Source of the DNA: Caulobacter vibrioides OR37
GTDB lineage: Bacteria > Pseudomonadota > Alphaproteobacteria > Caulobacterales > Caulobacteraceae
DNA: 64,000 nt
Assembly: GCF_000372645.1 (NCBI RefSeq)
Contig: NZ_APMP01000020.1
Coordinates: 1-64,000, forward strand
Direction of reading: 5' to 3'
Part shown: positions 8,828 through 17,683 of the stretch, in pieces
Numbering within the stretch: position 1 is the first letter of the stretch
Layout: every line of letters begins with the position of its first letter
Position numbers and translations under genes: made by a program
Notes under the pieces: model-generated
What the model saw: only the letters and a program-made list of their open reading frames with translations
Told to the model about the DNA's origin: nothing
Database searches by the model: none

Positions 8828-9481
8828 ATGACCCGAAAACTCCTCCCCGCCCTTAGCCTGGCCCTCTCGCTGATGGCCGGCGCCGCCCGCGCCGACGCGC
8901 TTGATCCCCGCCTCGACGGCCTGGCGCGCGCCTGGGCTCACGCCAACTACGAGATCACCGATAAGAGCGCCCAGGGCGAGGCCGCCGCGCAGGTGGCCGC
9001 CGAGGCCGACGCCTTGGCCAAGCAGAATCCCGACCGCGCCGAACCCCTGGTCTGGGAGGCGATCGCCAAGGCCACGCAGGCCGGCGCCAAGGGCGGGCTG
9101 GGCGGCCTGGCCCTGGCCAAGGAATCCAGGGCGCTCCTGGAAAAGGCCGAGAAAATCAATCCCGCCGCCCTGGGCGATGGATCGGTCTATACCAGCCTCG
9201 GCTCGCTCTACGCCCAGGTGCCCGGCTTTCCGATCGGGTTCGGCGACCCCAACAAGGCGCGCGCCTATCTGCGGAAGGCCCTGGCGGCCAATCCCAATGG
9301 CGTCGATCCCAACTTCTTCTACGGCGACTTCCTAATGCGTCAGAACGACTATGCCGGCGCCATCGCGGCCTTGAAGAAGGCCATCGCCGCGCCGGCGCGT
9401 CCGGGCCGCGAAGTCGCCGACAAAGGCCGCAAGGCTCAGGCGGCGGCGCTTCTGAGCCAAGCCCAAGCCAAGCTGCGATAG
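8828..9481 (+). CDS. Exported TPR-like protein
   Basis: 217 residues with a clear Sec signal peptide (LLPALSLALSLMAGAARA, about 4-21). The mature domain is all-helical with tetratricopeptide-like repeats, for example GDPNKARAYLRKALAANPNG and YAGAIAALKKAIAAPARPG. It lies 15 nt after the SDR gene, so it is probably the last gene of the operon. A periplasmic scaffold or chaperone role is the most that can be inferred. The TAG stop codon (9479-9481) coincides with the first bases of a double-hairpin repeat. Confidence 0.8.
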   Translation: MTRKLLPALSLALSLMAGAARADALDPRLDGLARAWAHANYEITDKSAQGEAAAQVAAEADALAKQNPDRAEPLVWEAIAKATQAGAKGGLGGLALAKESRALLEKAEKINPAALGDGSVYTSLGSLYAQVPGFPIGFGDPNKARAYLRKALAANPNGVDPNFFYGDFLMRQNDYAGAIAALKKAIAAPARPGREVADKGRKAQAAALLSQAQAKLR

Positions 9482-9580
9482 AGCGTGACGCCGAAAGTGG
9501 GAACCGGTTTCGGCGCGGGTCACGCTCTAAGTATCTGATTTAGAGCCTCGCGGGCGCGCCATCCGACCGCCGCGCCCGCG
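9479..9580. repeat. Double-hairpin intergenic element, copy 1
   Basis: First hairpin: AGAGCGTGAC (9480-9489) with GTCACGCTCT (9519-9528), enclosing a CCGAAA/TTTCGG inner stem around an AACCGG-type centre. The linker ATCTGATTTAGAGC leads to a second stem, CGCGGGCGCG (9549-9558) with CGCGCCCGCG (9571-9580). The closing GGCTCT seen in other copies is missing here, so the right end has decayed. It lies between convergent genes and may act as a bidirectional terminator. Confidence 0.8.
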
Positions 9581-9595
9581 CACCAAATCCTCGGT

Positions 9596-10618
9596 TCAGG
9601 GTCTGAGCACGATCTTGCCCGCAAGTTGCGCGGACTGCAGCAGCGCCTGGGCCTCGGCCGCTTCGGCCAACGGCAGCACCTTGGCGATCTTCGGCTGGAT
9701 CGCCCCGGACCCAATCAACTCCAGCACCGCCGCCAGGTCTCGCCGGTAAGGCTCGGGGCGGGCGTCGCGCCAGGAGGTCACGTTGTAGCCGACGACGCCT
9801 TGGCTGCGGCTGAACAGCCGAAGCGCCGACAGGCGGTCGGCCAGCAGCATCCCGATCATCGCGGCCGGGCGCGCCTTGCCGCCCCGGGTGGCGTCGTAGC
9901 CGCCATACAGCACCGCGGTTCCACCGTCGCGCAGCGCCGCAAGGGAAGCCGCCTTCAGATGCGCGCCGCCCACATGGTCGAAGGCCGCCACGACCCCGCC
10001 GTCCGAGATCGCCATGGCGCGATCGGTGACCGCCTCGGCGCGATAATCGATATGGACGCCGCCCTTGGCCTCGACCTCGCCCTTCTTGCCGGCGGAGGCC
10101 GAGCCGATGGCTCGCACGCCCGCGCGCCGCGCGAAATCCAGCAGCAGACCGCCGACCCCGCCGGCGGCGCCGTGGACCAGGACCCACTCGCCGGGCGCGG
10201 CGCTGGCGACGCGATGGAACATCTGCCAAGCGGTCAGGCCGTTCAGGACCCCCGCGACCAAGGCCTCGGCCGGCGCGTCCTCCGGCGCGGCGACCAGAAA
10301 GCGCGCCTCGACATTCCGGCGCGTGGCGTAGGAGCCTGTCACCGTCAGGGCGGCCACCCGCTGCCCAATCTCGAAGCCGACCACCTCCGGGCCCAGGGCC
10401 TCGATCCGGCCGACGAAGTCGTAGCCTGGCGTCACCGGCGCCTTCACGCCGGGATAGAGGCCGGTCCGCATCACGACGTCGGCGAAGGCTACCCCCGCGG
10501 CCTCGATCGCGACCCGCGCCTGGCCTGGTCCGGGAGGCGGCAAGGAAACCTCGCGGCCCTTCAGCACCTCGACCCCGCCGGTGCGCGCCATATGCATCTC
10601 GAACGCCGTCACCGTCAT
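9596..10618 (-). CDS. Zinc-type/quinone-oxidoreductase-family MDR dehydrogenase
   Basis: Medium-chain dehydrogenase/reductase of about 340 residues from the ATG at 10618, which has GGGGAGG upstream. An in-frame upstream ATG at 10714 would add an unlikely basic leader. The GroES-like N-terminal half includes PGYDFVGRIEALG. The Rossmann half has VHGAAGGVGGLLLDFARRAG, the AxGGVG NADPH-binding motif of quinone oxidoreductases. No zinc-ligand cysteines are apparent. It probably reduces a quinone or enone with NADPH. It converges on the plus-strand operon across the repeat at 9479 and is divergent from folA. Confidence 0.88.
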   Translation of the reverse strand: MTVTAFEMHMARTGGVEVLKGREVSLPPPGPGQARVAIEAAGVAFADVVMRTGLYPGVKAPVTPGYDFVGRIEALGPEVVGFEIGQRVAALTVTGSYATRRNVEARFLVAAPEDAPAEALVAGVLNGLTAWQMFHRVASAAPGEWVLVHGAAGGVGGLLLDFARRAGVRAIGSASAGKKGEVEAKGGVHIDYRAEAVTDRAMAISDGGVVAAFDHVGGAHLKAASLAALRDGGTAVLYGGYDATRGGKARPAAMIGMLLADRLSALRLFSRSQGVVGYNVTSWRDARPEPYRRDLAAVLELIGSGAIQPKIAKVLPLAEAAEAQALLQSAQLAGKIVLRP

Positions 10619-10719
10619 CGCGACCTCCCCGACCGTCGATATCGATCTCGCACAGTGATCAACACCCCGCGTTCGATCAAGGCATGGCGCGCCGAGCCGA
10701 CGCTCGCTAATCAAGGCGC

Positions 10720-11235
10720 ATGAGCACGCCCATCCTCGCCCTCGTCGTCGCCCGCGCCGCCAACGGTGTGATTGGCCGTGACGGCGACCTGCCCTGGCGG
10801 CTGAAGTCGGACCTGGCCCTGTTCAAGGCCAACACCCTGGGCAAGCCGGTGATCATGGGCCGCAAGACCTGGGACAGCCTGCCCCGCAAGCCCCTGCCGG
10901 GCCGGATGAACGTCGTCCTGACGCGCGACCAGAGCTTCGAGCCCGAGGGCGCGGTGCCCTGCGAGACCTGGATGGAAGCCGTGCAGATCGCCAAGGAACA
11001 GGCGGCCGACGACGGCGTCGAGGAGGTCTGCGTGATCGGCGGCCGGGCGCTGTTCGAACTGGCCCTGCCCAAGGCCAGACGTCTTTACCTGACCGAGGTG
11101 GACGCCCAGGTCGAGGGCGACGTCCACTTCCCCGCCTTCGATGAAAGCGCCTGGATCGAAGTGCGCCGCGAGGAACATCCCGCCGGCGAAGGCGACGACC
11201 ACGCCTTCGTGTTTCGGATTCTGGAGCGGCGCTGA
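10720..11235 (+). CDS. folA: Dihydrofolate reductase
   Basis: 171-residue DHFR, which reduces dihydrofolate to tetrahydrofolate with NADPH and so recycles the product of thymidylate synthase. Visible motifs are NGVIGRDGDLPW (15-26), the catalytic acid Asp31 in the SDLALFK helix, PVIMGRKTWDSLP and the VIGG nucleotide-binding turn in VCVIGGRALFELAL. The length is typical of chromosomal type I enzymes. The start is at ATG 10720, divergent from the dehydrogenase gene with a 101-bp intergenic region. In many bacteria it directly follows thyA; here it does not. Confidence 0.97.
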   Translation: MSTPILALVVARAANGVIGRDGDLPWRLKSDLALFKANTLGKPVIMGRKTWDSLPRKPLPGRMNVVLTRDQSFEPEGAVPCETWMEAVQIAKEQAADDGVEEVCVIGGRALFELALPKARRLYLTEVDAQVEGDVHFPAFDESAWIEVRREEHPAGEGDDHAFVFRILERR

Positions 11236-11376
11236 CGGGTTAGGCTTAGGCTCAAGCGACCTGCTCCCGAGACTACTCCCGCGCGCGCGACACGGTTCGC
11301 CGAACAGACCCCTCGCCAGGTTCAAACGAGCGTTTATAGTCCTCGCCAACGCTCATCAGAGGCGAAGGGAGACGTC

Positions 11377-12288
11377 ATGGACATCGAACTGGTCACCGAA
11401 GGCTTGCAGTTCCCGGAAGGCCCCGTGGCCATGGCCGACGGCTCGGTGATCCTCACCGAGATCCAGGGCCAGCGCCTCACGCGGGTCTGGCCGGACGGCC
11501 GCAAGGAGACGGTCGCCGAGACGGGCGGCGGTCCCAACGGCGCCGCGATCGGGCCCGATGGCGCGCTCTACATCACCAACAATGGCGCCAGCTTTCAGTT
11601 CTTCGAGGCCAATGGCCTGAACATTCCTGGCCCCACCCCGCCCGAGCACACCGGCGGCTCCATCCAGCGCGTCGACATCAAGACCGGGGCGGTGACCACG
11701 CTCTATAGCGAATGCGACGGCAAGGCGCTGGTGGGTCCCAACGACCTCGTCTTCGACAAGCAGGGCGGCTTCTGGTTCACCGATCACGGCTGTTCGACGC
11801 ACGACGGCCGCAAGTATGGGGCGCTCTACTACGCCCTGGCCGATGGCTCGAAGATCACCCGTTGGCGCGATCACTTCGTCTCGCCCAACGGCGTGGGCCT
11901 GTCGCCGGACGAAAAGACCGTCTACATGGCCGACACCATGCTGGGGCGGCTTTGGTCGTTCGACGTGGCCTCGCCGGGCGTGCTGGCCGATCCTCTGCCT
12001 CTGCAGCCCGGCAACGTGGTCTGCAATCTGCCGGGCTACCAATTGCTCGACAGTCTGGCGGTCGAGGCCGGCGGCAAGGTCTGCGTCGCTACGATCATCA
12101 ACGGCGGCGTCACCGCCTTCGACCCGGATGGCACGACCGAGCACTACGCCTTCCCGGACGTGATCGTGACCAATATCTGCTTCGGCGGCGCCGACATGCG
12201 CGACGCGTGGATCACCGCCTCGGGCACCGGCAAGCTCTACAAGGCGCGCTGGCCGCGTCCGGGCCTGAAGCTGAACTTCAACGCCTAG
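11377..12288 (+). CDS. SMP-30/gluconolactonase-like beta-propeller protein
   Basis: 303-residue protein of the SMP-30/gluconolactonase/LRE family, whose members are six-bladed propellers that hydrolyse sugar or other lactones using a bound divalent metal. Recognisable segments are LQFPEGPVAMADGSVILTEI at the N-terminus (its Glu is usually a metal ligand), GGPNGAAIGPDGALYITNNG, GPNDLVFDKQGGFWFTDHG and VSPNGVGLSPDEKTVYMADT. No signal peptide is present, so it should be cytoplasmic. The gene stands alone, and its TAG stop overlaps the repeat beginning at 12287. The substrate is undetermined. Confidence 0.9.
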   Translation: MDIELVTEGLQFPEGPVAMADGSVILTEIQGQRLTRVWPDGRKETVAETGGGPNGAAIGPDGALYITNNGASFQFFEANGLNIPGPTPPEHTGGSIQRVDIKTGAVTTLYSECDGKALVGPNDLVFDKQGGFWFTDHGCSTHDGRKYGALYYALADGSKITRWRDHFVSPNGVGLSPDEKTVYMADTMLGRLWSFDVASPGVLADPLPLQPGNVVCNLPGYQLLDSLAVEAGGKVCVATIINGGVTAFDPDGTTEHYAFPDVIVTNICFGGADMRDAWITASGTGKLYKARWPRPGLKLNFNA

Positions 12289-12398
12289 AGCCTTTAGCCT
12301 GAAATCGGAATCGATTTCAGGCGTCAAAAAGGCTCTAAATCAAATGTTTAGAGCGTGAGATAAGCTGAAACCGGTTCCCACTTTCAGCCTCACGCTCT
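12287..12398. repeat. Double-hairpin intergenic element, copy 2
   Basis: AGAGCCTTT at the left pairs with AAAGGCTCT ending at 12336. An inner CCTGAAATC/GATTTCAGG stem lies between them. The linker AAATCAAATGTTT is followed by AGAGCGTGAG (12350-12359) pairing with CTCACGCTCT ending at 12398, with CTGAAA/TTTCAG inside. Arms differ from the other copies but remain self-complementary. It starts on the stop codon of the SMP-30-like gene and lies between convergent genes. Confidence 0.82.
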
Positions 12399-12416
12399 GA
12401 TCGGCGCCGACTGAAC

Positions 12417-12454
12417 ACGAAAACACCGATCCCCTTTGGAGGAGATCGGTGTTT
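12417..12454 (-). terminator. Intrinsic terminator after the flavin oxidoreductase gene
   Basis: AAACACCGATC (12421-12431) and GATCGGTGTTT (12444-12454) form an 11-bp stem. Reading leftward on the minus strand it is followed by TTTTCGTG, as expected downstream of the gene ending at 12474. Confidence 0.75.
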
Positions 12455-12473
12455 CAAGGCCAAACGGTCTGGC

Positions 12474-13565
<1,092 letters not shown>

Positions 13566-13716
13566 GGAGTCTTCCGTGGATGGAAAAGGATCGAGCGCGA
13601 TCCAAACATCCGTTTGGATCGCGCGTCCATGCAGAAAAACTGGAACCGCGAGTGTTTCGGAGCGCGCGCCCCGCCGTCCCGTCGCTTTGCCGCGACGCGT
13701 CGGCGGGGCTTTGGCC

Positions 13717-14928
13717 TCAGAGACCCAACACCATCTTGGCCATGATGTTGCGCTGGATCTCGTTGGAGCCCGCGTAGATCGAGGCCTTGCGGTAGTTGAA
13801 ATAGGCCGGCGCCGCCGGGGCCGCGTAGTCCGGTCCCGCTCGGCCGTCATTGGCCGGCGACCACGGATCCTGGACGAACGGCGCGGCATAGTTTCCCACC
13901 GCCTCGACCGTCAGCTCGGTGATCGCCTGCTGGTATTCGGAGCCCACGCATTTCAGCATCGACGAGGCCGGGCCGATCGCCTTGCCCGCGGTGCGTCCGG
14001 AGAAGATCCGCAACTCGGTGGCGTTCAGCGCCTCAACCTGGATTTCCAGATTGGTGATCTTGGTTCGGAACTCCGCGTCGTCGATCAGCCGCCCACCGTC
14101 GTCCGCTCGCTCCAGGGCGGCGATGCGCTTGACCTTCTTGAGCATGTTCATCAGGCCCGGCGCGTAGGCGTTGCCGCGTTCGAACTCGAGCAGGTACTTG
14201 GCGTAGGTCCAGCCCTTGTTTTCCTCGCCGATGCGGTTGGCGACGGGGACGCGAACATTGTCGAAGAAGACCTGGTTGATCTCCTGCTCGCCGTCGGGCG
14301 GGCCGTCCAGGGTCGGCAGCGGCTTGATCTGGATACCCGGGGTGTCCATCCGCAACAGCAGGAAGGATATGCCCTCCTGCGGCTTGCCCTCGTTCGAGGT
14401 TCGGACGAGGCAGAACATCCAGTCGGCCCACTGGGCGTGGGTGGTCCAGATCTTCGAGCCGTTCAGGACATAGTCGTCCCCGTCCCGCTCGGCCTTCATC
14501 TGCAGGCTGGCCAGATCCGAGCCCGAGCCCGGCTCCGAATAGCCCTGGCACCACCAGATGTCGGAGCGCAGGATCGGCGGCAGGTGCTGGGCCTTCTGCT
14601 CTTCGGTGCCGAAGGCCATGATCACCGGCGCGACCATCTTCAGCCCCATCGGCGAGGAGGTCGGCACGCCGGCCAGGCTCATCTCCATGTTGAAGATGTA
14701 GCGCTGCGAGGCGGTGAAGCCCGCCCCGCCCAGTTCGACCGGCCAGTCCGGCGCGGCCCAGCCGCGCTCGAACAGCTTTTTCTGCCAGGCCACCTGGCCC
14801 GCCTTGTCCAGATAGCCGTTCTTGGATTGGCTGTACTGCTTGCGCAGGCCTTCGTCATAGGCGGTCGCGATCCAGTCGCGGACCTCCTGCTGGAAGGCCA
14901 GGTCCTCGGGCGAGAAGGCCAGGTCCAC
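13717..14928 (-). CDS. Acyl-CoA dehydrogenase
   Basis: 403-residue FAD-dependent acyl-CoA dehydrogenase with a GTG start at 14928 and GGAG upstream. The N-terminal helical domain begins MDLAFSPEDLAFQQEVRDW. The middle beta domain has WCQGYSEPGSGSDLASLQ and the flavin-contact KIWTTHAQWADW. The C-terminal helical domain ends in YAGSNEIQRNIMAKMVLGL, the usual tail of the large alpha subfamily. It follows the ABM-domain gene by only 4 nt, so the two are co-transcribed. The substrate chain cannot be read from the sequence. Together with the partial homologue at the right edge of the window it points to active fatty or aromatic acyl-CoA catabolism. Confidence 0.94.
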   Translation of the reverse strand: MDLAFSPEDLAFQQEVRDWIATAYDEGLRKQYSQSKNGYLDKAGQVAWQKKLFERGWAAPDWPVELGGAGFTASQRYIFNMEMSLAGVPTSSPMGLKMVAPVIMAFGTEEQKAQHLPPILRSDIWWCQGYSEPGSGSDLASLQMKAERDGDDYVLNGSKIWTTHAQWADWMFCLVRTSNEGKPQEGISFLLLRMDTPGIQIKPLPTLDGPPDGEQEINQVFFDNVRVPVANRIGEENKGWTYAKYLLEFERGNAYAPGLMNMLKKVKRIAALERADDGGRLIDDAEFRTKITNLEIQVEALNATELRIFSGRTAGKAIGPASSMLKCVGSEYQQAITELTVEAVGNYAAPFVQDPWSPANDGRAGPDYAAPAAPAYFNYRKASIYAGSNEIQRNIMAKMVLGL

Positions 14929-14932
14929 GGGT

Positions 14933-15223
14933 CTACTCCACCGCGTCCAGATATTCGATCACGGGCGCGCCGGCCATGAACGGCCCCATCGCCGCGCCGG
15001 CGGCCTTGAAGTAGTCCGTGCCGCCGTGCGCCTTCAGAGCGTCGGTCGAGGCGTAGAGCTCCAGCACCTTGTAGACGCCGGCCTCGGTCTTGGACTTGGT
15101 CAGCTGGTACATCAGGCAGCCCGACTCGTTGGCCTTCACCTTGGCGGCCAGGTCCAGGAACACCTTTTCGAAATCAGACGCCTTGTCCGGCTGGACCTTC
15201 AGGGTCGCGACAACGCCGATCAT
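14933..15223 (-). CDS. Antibiotic-biosynthesis-monooxygenase (ABM) domain protein
   Basis: 96-residue single-domain ferredoxin-like protein of the ABM/YgiN family: MIGVVATLKVQPDKASDFEK, then KANESGCLMYQLTKSK and YKVLELYASTDALKAHGGTDYF. The start is the ATG at 15223, directly after GGGAGGTAAGC. Family members act as dimeric quinol or polyketide monooxygenases or as simple small-molecule binders. Here it is translated just ahead of an acyl-CoA dehydrogenase (4-nt gap), so a role in the same degradative step is possible. No cofactor ligand is evident. Confidence 0.85.
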   Translation of the reverse strand: MIGVVATLKVQPDKASDFEKVFLDLAAKVKANESGCLMYQLTKSKTEAGVYKVLELYASTDALKAHGGTDYFKAAGAAMGPFMAGAPVIEYLDAVE

Positions 15224-15364
15224 GCTTACCTCCCAACGCTTGTTTGAACGCAAGGATGGGGCACGGGCGCGGCCGGGGCAAGAGCGACGTTGGGGAAGAC
15301 CGAGGCCCGCCGTCCGGGAAGACTCGCCCCCGCCGCGAACGCAGGGCAAGCGGCCTATTGGAAC

Positions 15365-15643
15365 TTACGGCCGCTCGTTCCAGCCGTAGGCGACCCACGA
15401 ATGGCCGCCGACATTGCGCGCCTCGATCAGGCCGTCGTCGGCCGGCGCCGGGGCGACCTTGCGGCCGCGGAAGGCGAAGGCGGCCAGGCCGAACAGGGCG
15501 CTGCCGATGAAGCCGACCACGACGACCGTCGCGGCGAACACCACGGCCAGCACGGCCCCGACCACCACGGCCACGGACGTCGCGAGCGCCCCGGCGATCC
15601 AGGCCAGGTTATGCGTTGGCGAAACGGCGGCGGTGCGGCTCAT
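15365..15643 (-). CDS. Small two-helix membrane protein, unknown function
   Basis: 92 residues. A long hydrophobic region (about 13-59) with enough length for two transmembrane helices is followed by a basic FRGRK boundary and a short C-terminal tail ending near HSWVAYGW. I do not recognise a family with a known role. It stands alone between the ABM gene and the DjlA-like gene, on the same strand as both, without tight spacing. Confidence 0.65.
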   Translation of the reverse strand: MSRTAAVSPTHNLAWIAGALATSVAVVVGAVLAVVFAATVVVVGFIGSALFGLAAFAFRGRKVAPAPADDGLIEARNVGGHSWVAYGWNERP

Positions 15644-15781
15644 CGTGATCCTTTCGTCACGTCCATGGTCAATGAAATTGGTTCACGGACGCTGAAACTC
15701 AACAGAACACCCGCCGGGAGCGGATGAAAAGCCCTTTCGGCGCCGTAGGGGCGCGACCAGGGCGAGACAAAACGCCTCGGT

Positions 15782-16477
15782 TCAACCCGCGGCCGCCAAA
15801 CCCAGCTCCTTGCGCTCGCGCATCACGGTCGAGAAGGCGGCGTTGATCGCCGCGGCCTTCTTCTCGGCCAGCGCGATGAAGTCGGCCGGCAGGCCCCGCG
15901 CCCGCGCCCGATCGGGGTGGGCATTGGACAGCGCGGTCTTCCAGGCGTGGCGCACGGTGGCGTCGTCGGCGTCGGCCGGCACCTCGAGGATCGCATAGGG
16001 ATCGTCGGCGCCGACTCCTAGGTGAGTCGCGCGCAGGCGGCGGAACGACAGCGGCGACATGCCGAAAAGGTCGGAAACCCGCGCCAGATAGTCCAGCTCG
16101 TCCTGGGTCACCACGCCGTCGGCCTTGGCGATGTGGAAGAGGCCGTCGACGACGTCCTCCAGCAGCTGCGGACAGCTCGAATAGCGCTTGGCCAGCCGCT
16201 TGGCGTAGCTTTCGAAGCCATGCGTGGTCTGGCGGGCCAGATCGTAAAGGCGGTGAATGTTCGGTTCGGACGCCGGATCGGGCTGGAAGACCTCGGTGAA
16301 GGCGGCGAACTCGTGTCCGTCCGCGCGACCGTCGACCTTCGCGAGCTTGGCCCCCAGGGCCGTCACCGCGGTCGAGAAGGCAGGATCCTCGCCCGGCAGA
16401 CCGGCGGGACATTCCGTGCAGTCCGCCAGATCCAGGCGCCGGGCGGCGATGCTCGCGATATTGCGCCAGAAGCTCAT
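15782..16477 (-). CDS. TerB-J-domain co-chaperone (DjlA-like)
   Basis: 231 residues. The N-terminal two thirds is a TerB-like helical domain (DGLFHIAKADGVVTQDELDYLARV, an acidic helix pair typical of TerB). The C-terminus is a J domain (about 165-225) with DPYAILEVPADADDATVRHAW and the essential HPD tripeptide in NAHPDRARARG. This matches alphaproteobacterial DjlA-type proteins, which stimulate DnaK. E. coli DjlA has an N-terminal transmembrane segment that is missing here, so the protein should be cytoplasmic. Monocistronic by spacing. Confidence 0.87.
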   Translation of the reverse strand: MSFWRNIASIAARRLDLADCTECPAGLPGEDPAFSTAVTALGAKLAKVDGRADGHEFAAFTEVFQPDPASEPNIHRLYDLARQTTHGFESYAKRLAKRYSSCPQLLEDVVDGLFHIAKADGVVTQDELDYLARVSDLFGMSPLSFRRLRATHLGVGADDPYAILEVPADADDATVRHAWKTALSNAHPDRARARGLPADFIALAEKKAAAINAAFSTVMRERKELGLAAAG

Positions 16478-16565
16478 GGAGCGCCTCGAAACCAGCGGCA
16501 GACAAAGACTATACGCGCGATCGACCCTCTCGGATCATCTCGTCGACGCGCTTTTAGCATGGTGA

Positions 16566-16577
16566 GAATGATCATTC
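16566..16577. promoter_or_regulatory. 12-bp perfect palindrome in a divergent intergenic region
   Basis: GAATGATCATTC reads the same on both strands and sits 88 bp upstream of the djlA-like start and about 170 bp upstream of the gene at 16746. It is AT-rich compared with its surroundings, as operators often are. No matching regulator is nearby. Confidence 0.3.
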
Positions 16578-16745
16578 ACATGACATTGACGCAATGCGGC
16601 GAAAACGCCCGAGCGATCACGCGGGAGCCTTCTCGTCCTTCGTCCGTTATGGCCACGCTTGAACCTTGATGGTCACGCAACGGTCCCAATCCGGATCGAA
16701 ATGCTCTAGTCAGACTCGAAAATCGTCGAAAGGACTCCCGCCCGC

Positions 16746-17540
16746 ATGGCGAACGCCCTCTTCATCGCCCTCGCCCTGATGGGCCAGGCAGGTCAGCCGG
16801 CTTCCCAAGGGCCGAACGCGCCGCCGACCGACGAATATGGCTATGTCGCCTGGTGCTATGGCGCGCTGGGGAGCTACATCTCGCTGTACGACCGGGTGAT
16901 GCCCGAGGTGACGCGGATCGAGAAGGCGTTCCCGGGGCCCGAAGGGGTCGCCGCCGCGCTGAAGACCTATCCCGAGATTAAGGCCCAGGCCCAGAAGGAC
17001 CTGAAGACCTATTCCTCGGCGATCACGGCGGCCGAGAAGGCCAGCCCGCGTCCGATCTCCGAATATGGCGGCGCGCAGGTCAAGCGCGGCGCCGCCATCT
17101 GGGGCGGGGCCGACACCGTCGACAAGGCGCGCCTCGCTCAGATGTGGATGAGCTGGGAGCCGCCGGGCGACTGCGAGAAGCGCGCCAAGGCCTTGGAGGT
17201 CAAGTCGACCATCCTGGGCAAGGCGCTGAACTACAACACGACGTCGGCCATCGCTCAGCCAACGGAGGCGCCGCCCGCCGAGGCCCCCGCTCCGGCCGCC
17301 GCGACGACGCCTACGCCCCCGCCCGAGCCGGCGCCCGAAGCCAAGGCCGAACCGGCCTCAGCCCCAACGCCGCCGAAAGCGGTGAAGCCGGCGAAGGCGG
17401 CCAAGCCCCTGGCGCCGGCCAAGTCCTCGGCCGCCAAGGCCGAGACCATCATCGATCCGGCCAATCCCGCGCCCTGCGCCGGCAGCCTGGTTCCCGCCAA
17501 GCGGGGCGGCAAGGACGTACTTATCTGCAAGGCCGACTGA
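16746..17540 (+). CDS. Conserved exported protein with proline/alanine-rich linker, unknown function
   Basis: 264 residues. A short N-terminal hydrophobic segment (ALFIALALMGQAG, 3-15) could be a signal peptide. A globular part (about 25-165) follows with isolated cysteines near YVAWCYGALG and EPPGDCEKRA that might pair. A long Pro/Ala/Lys/Glu-rich linker (about 170-245) then leads to a short tail with two more cysteines (PAPCAGSLVPAKRGGKDVLICKAD). Periplasmic or wall-spanning localisation is likely. I cannot name the family. Confidence 0.75.
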   Translation: MANALFIALALMGQAGQPASQGPNAPPTDEYGYVAWCYGALGSYISLYDRVMPEVTRIEKAFPGPEGVAAALKTYPEIKAQAQKDLKTYSSAITAAEKASPRPISEYGGAQVKRGAAIWGGADTVDKARLAQMWMSWEPPGDCEKRAKALEVKSTILGKALNYNTTSAIAQPTEAPPAEAPAPAAATTPTPPPEPAPEAKAEPASAPTPPKAVKPAKAAKPLAPAKSSAAKAETIIDPANPAPCAGSLVPAKRGGKDVLICKAD

Positions 17541-17563
17541 ACGCCGACATCATCCCCCGCGCT

Positions 17564-17683
17564 TAGGGCGCGTTAGATTTAAGTGTGTGCGGTTAAACCG
17601 CTCGAACGCGCTCTAAATATTTGAATCCAGAGCCTGTTTATCCGCTTCGAATGATTCCATTTGAAGCGGATAAACAGGCTCTA
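17564..17683. repeat. Double-hairpin intergenic element, copy 3
   Basis: The left unit pairs GGCGCGTT with AACGCGCT (one G-T wobble), with GCGGTTTAACCGC-like symmetry inside. The linker AAATATTTGAATCC is followed by a long second stem in which AGAGCCTGTTTATCCGCTTC is perfectly complementary to the sequence ending at 17682. The last bases supply the stop codon of the minus-strand glycosidase gene. Located between convergent genes. Confidence 0.82.
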
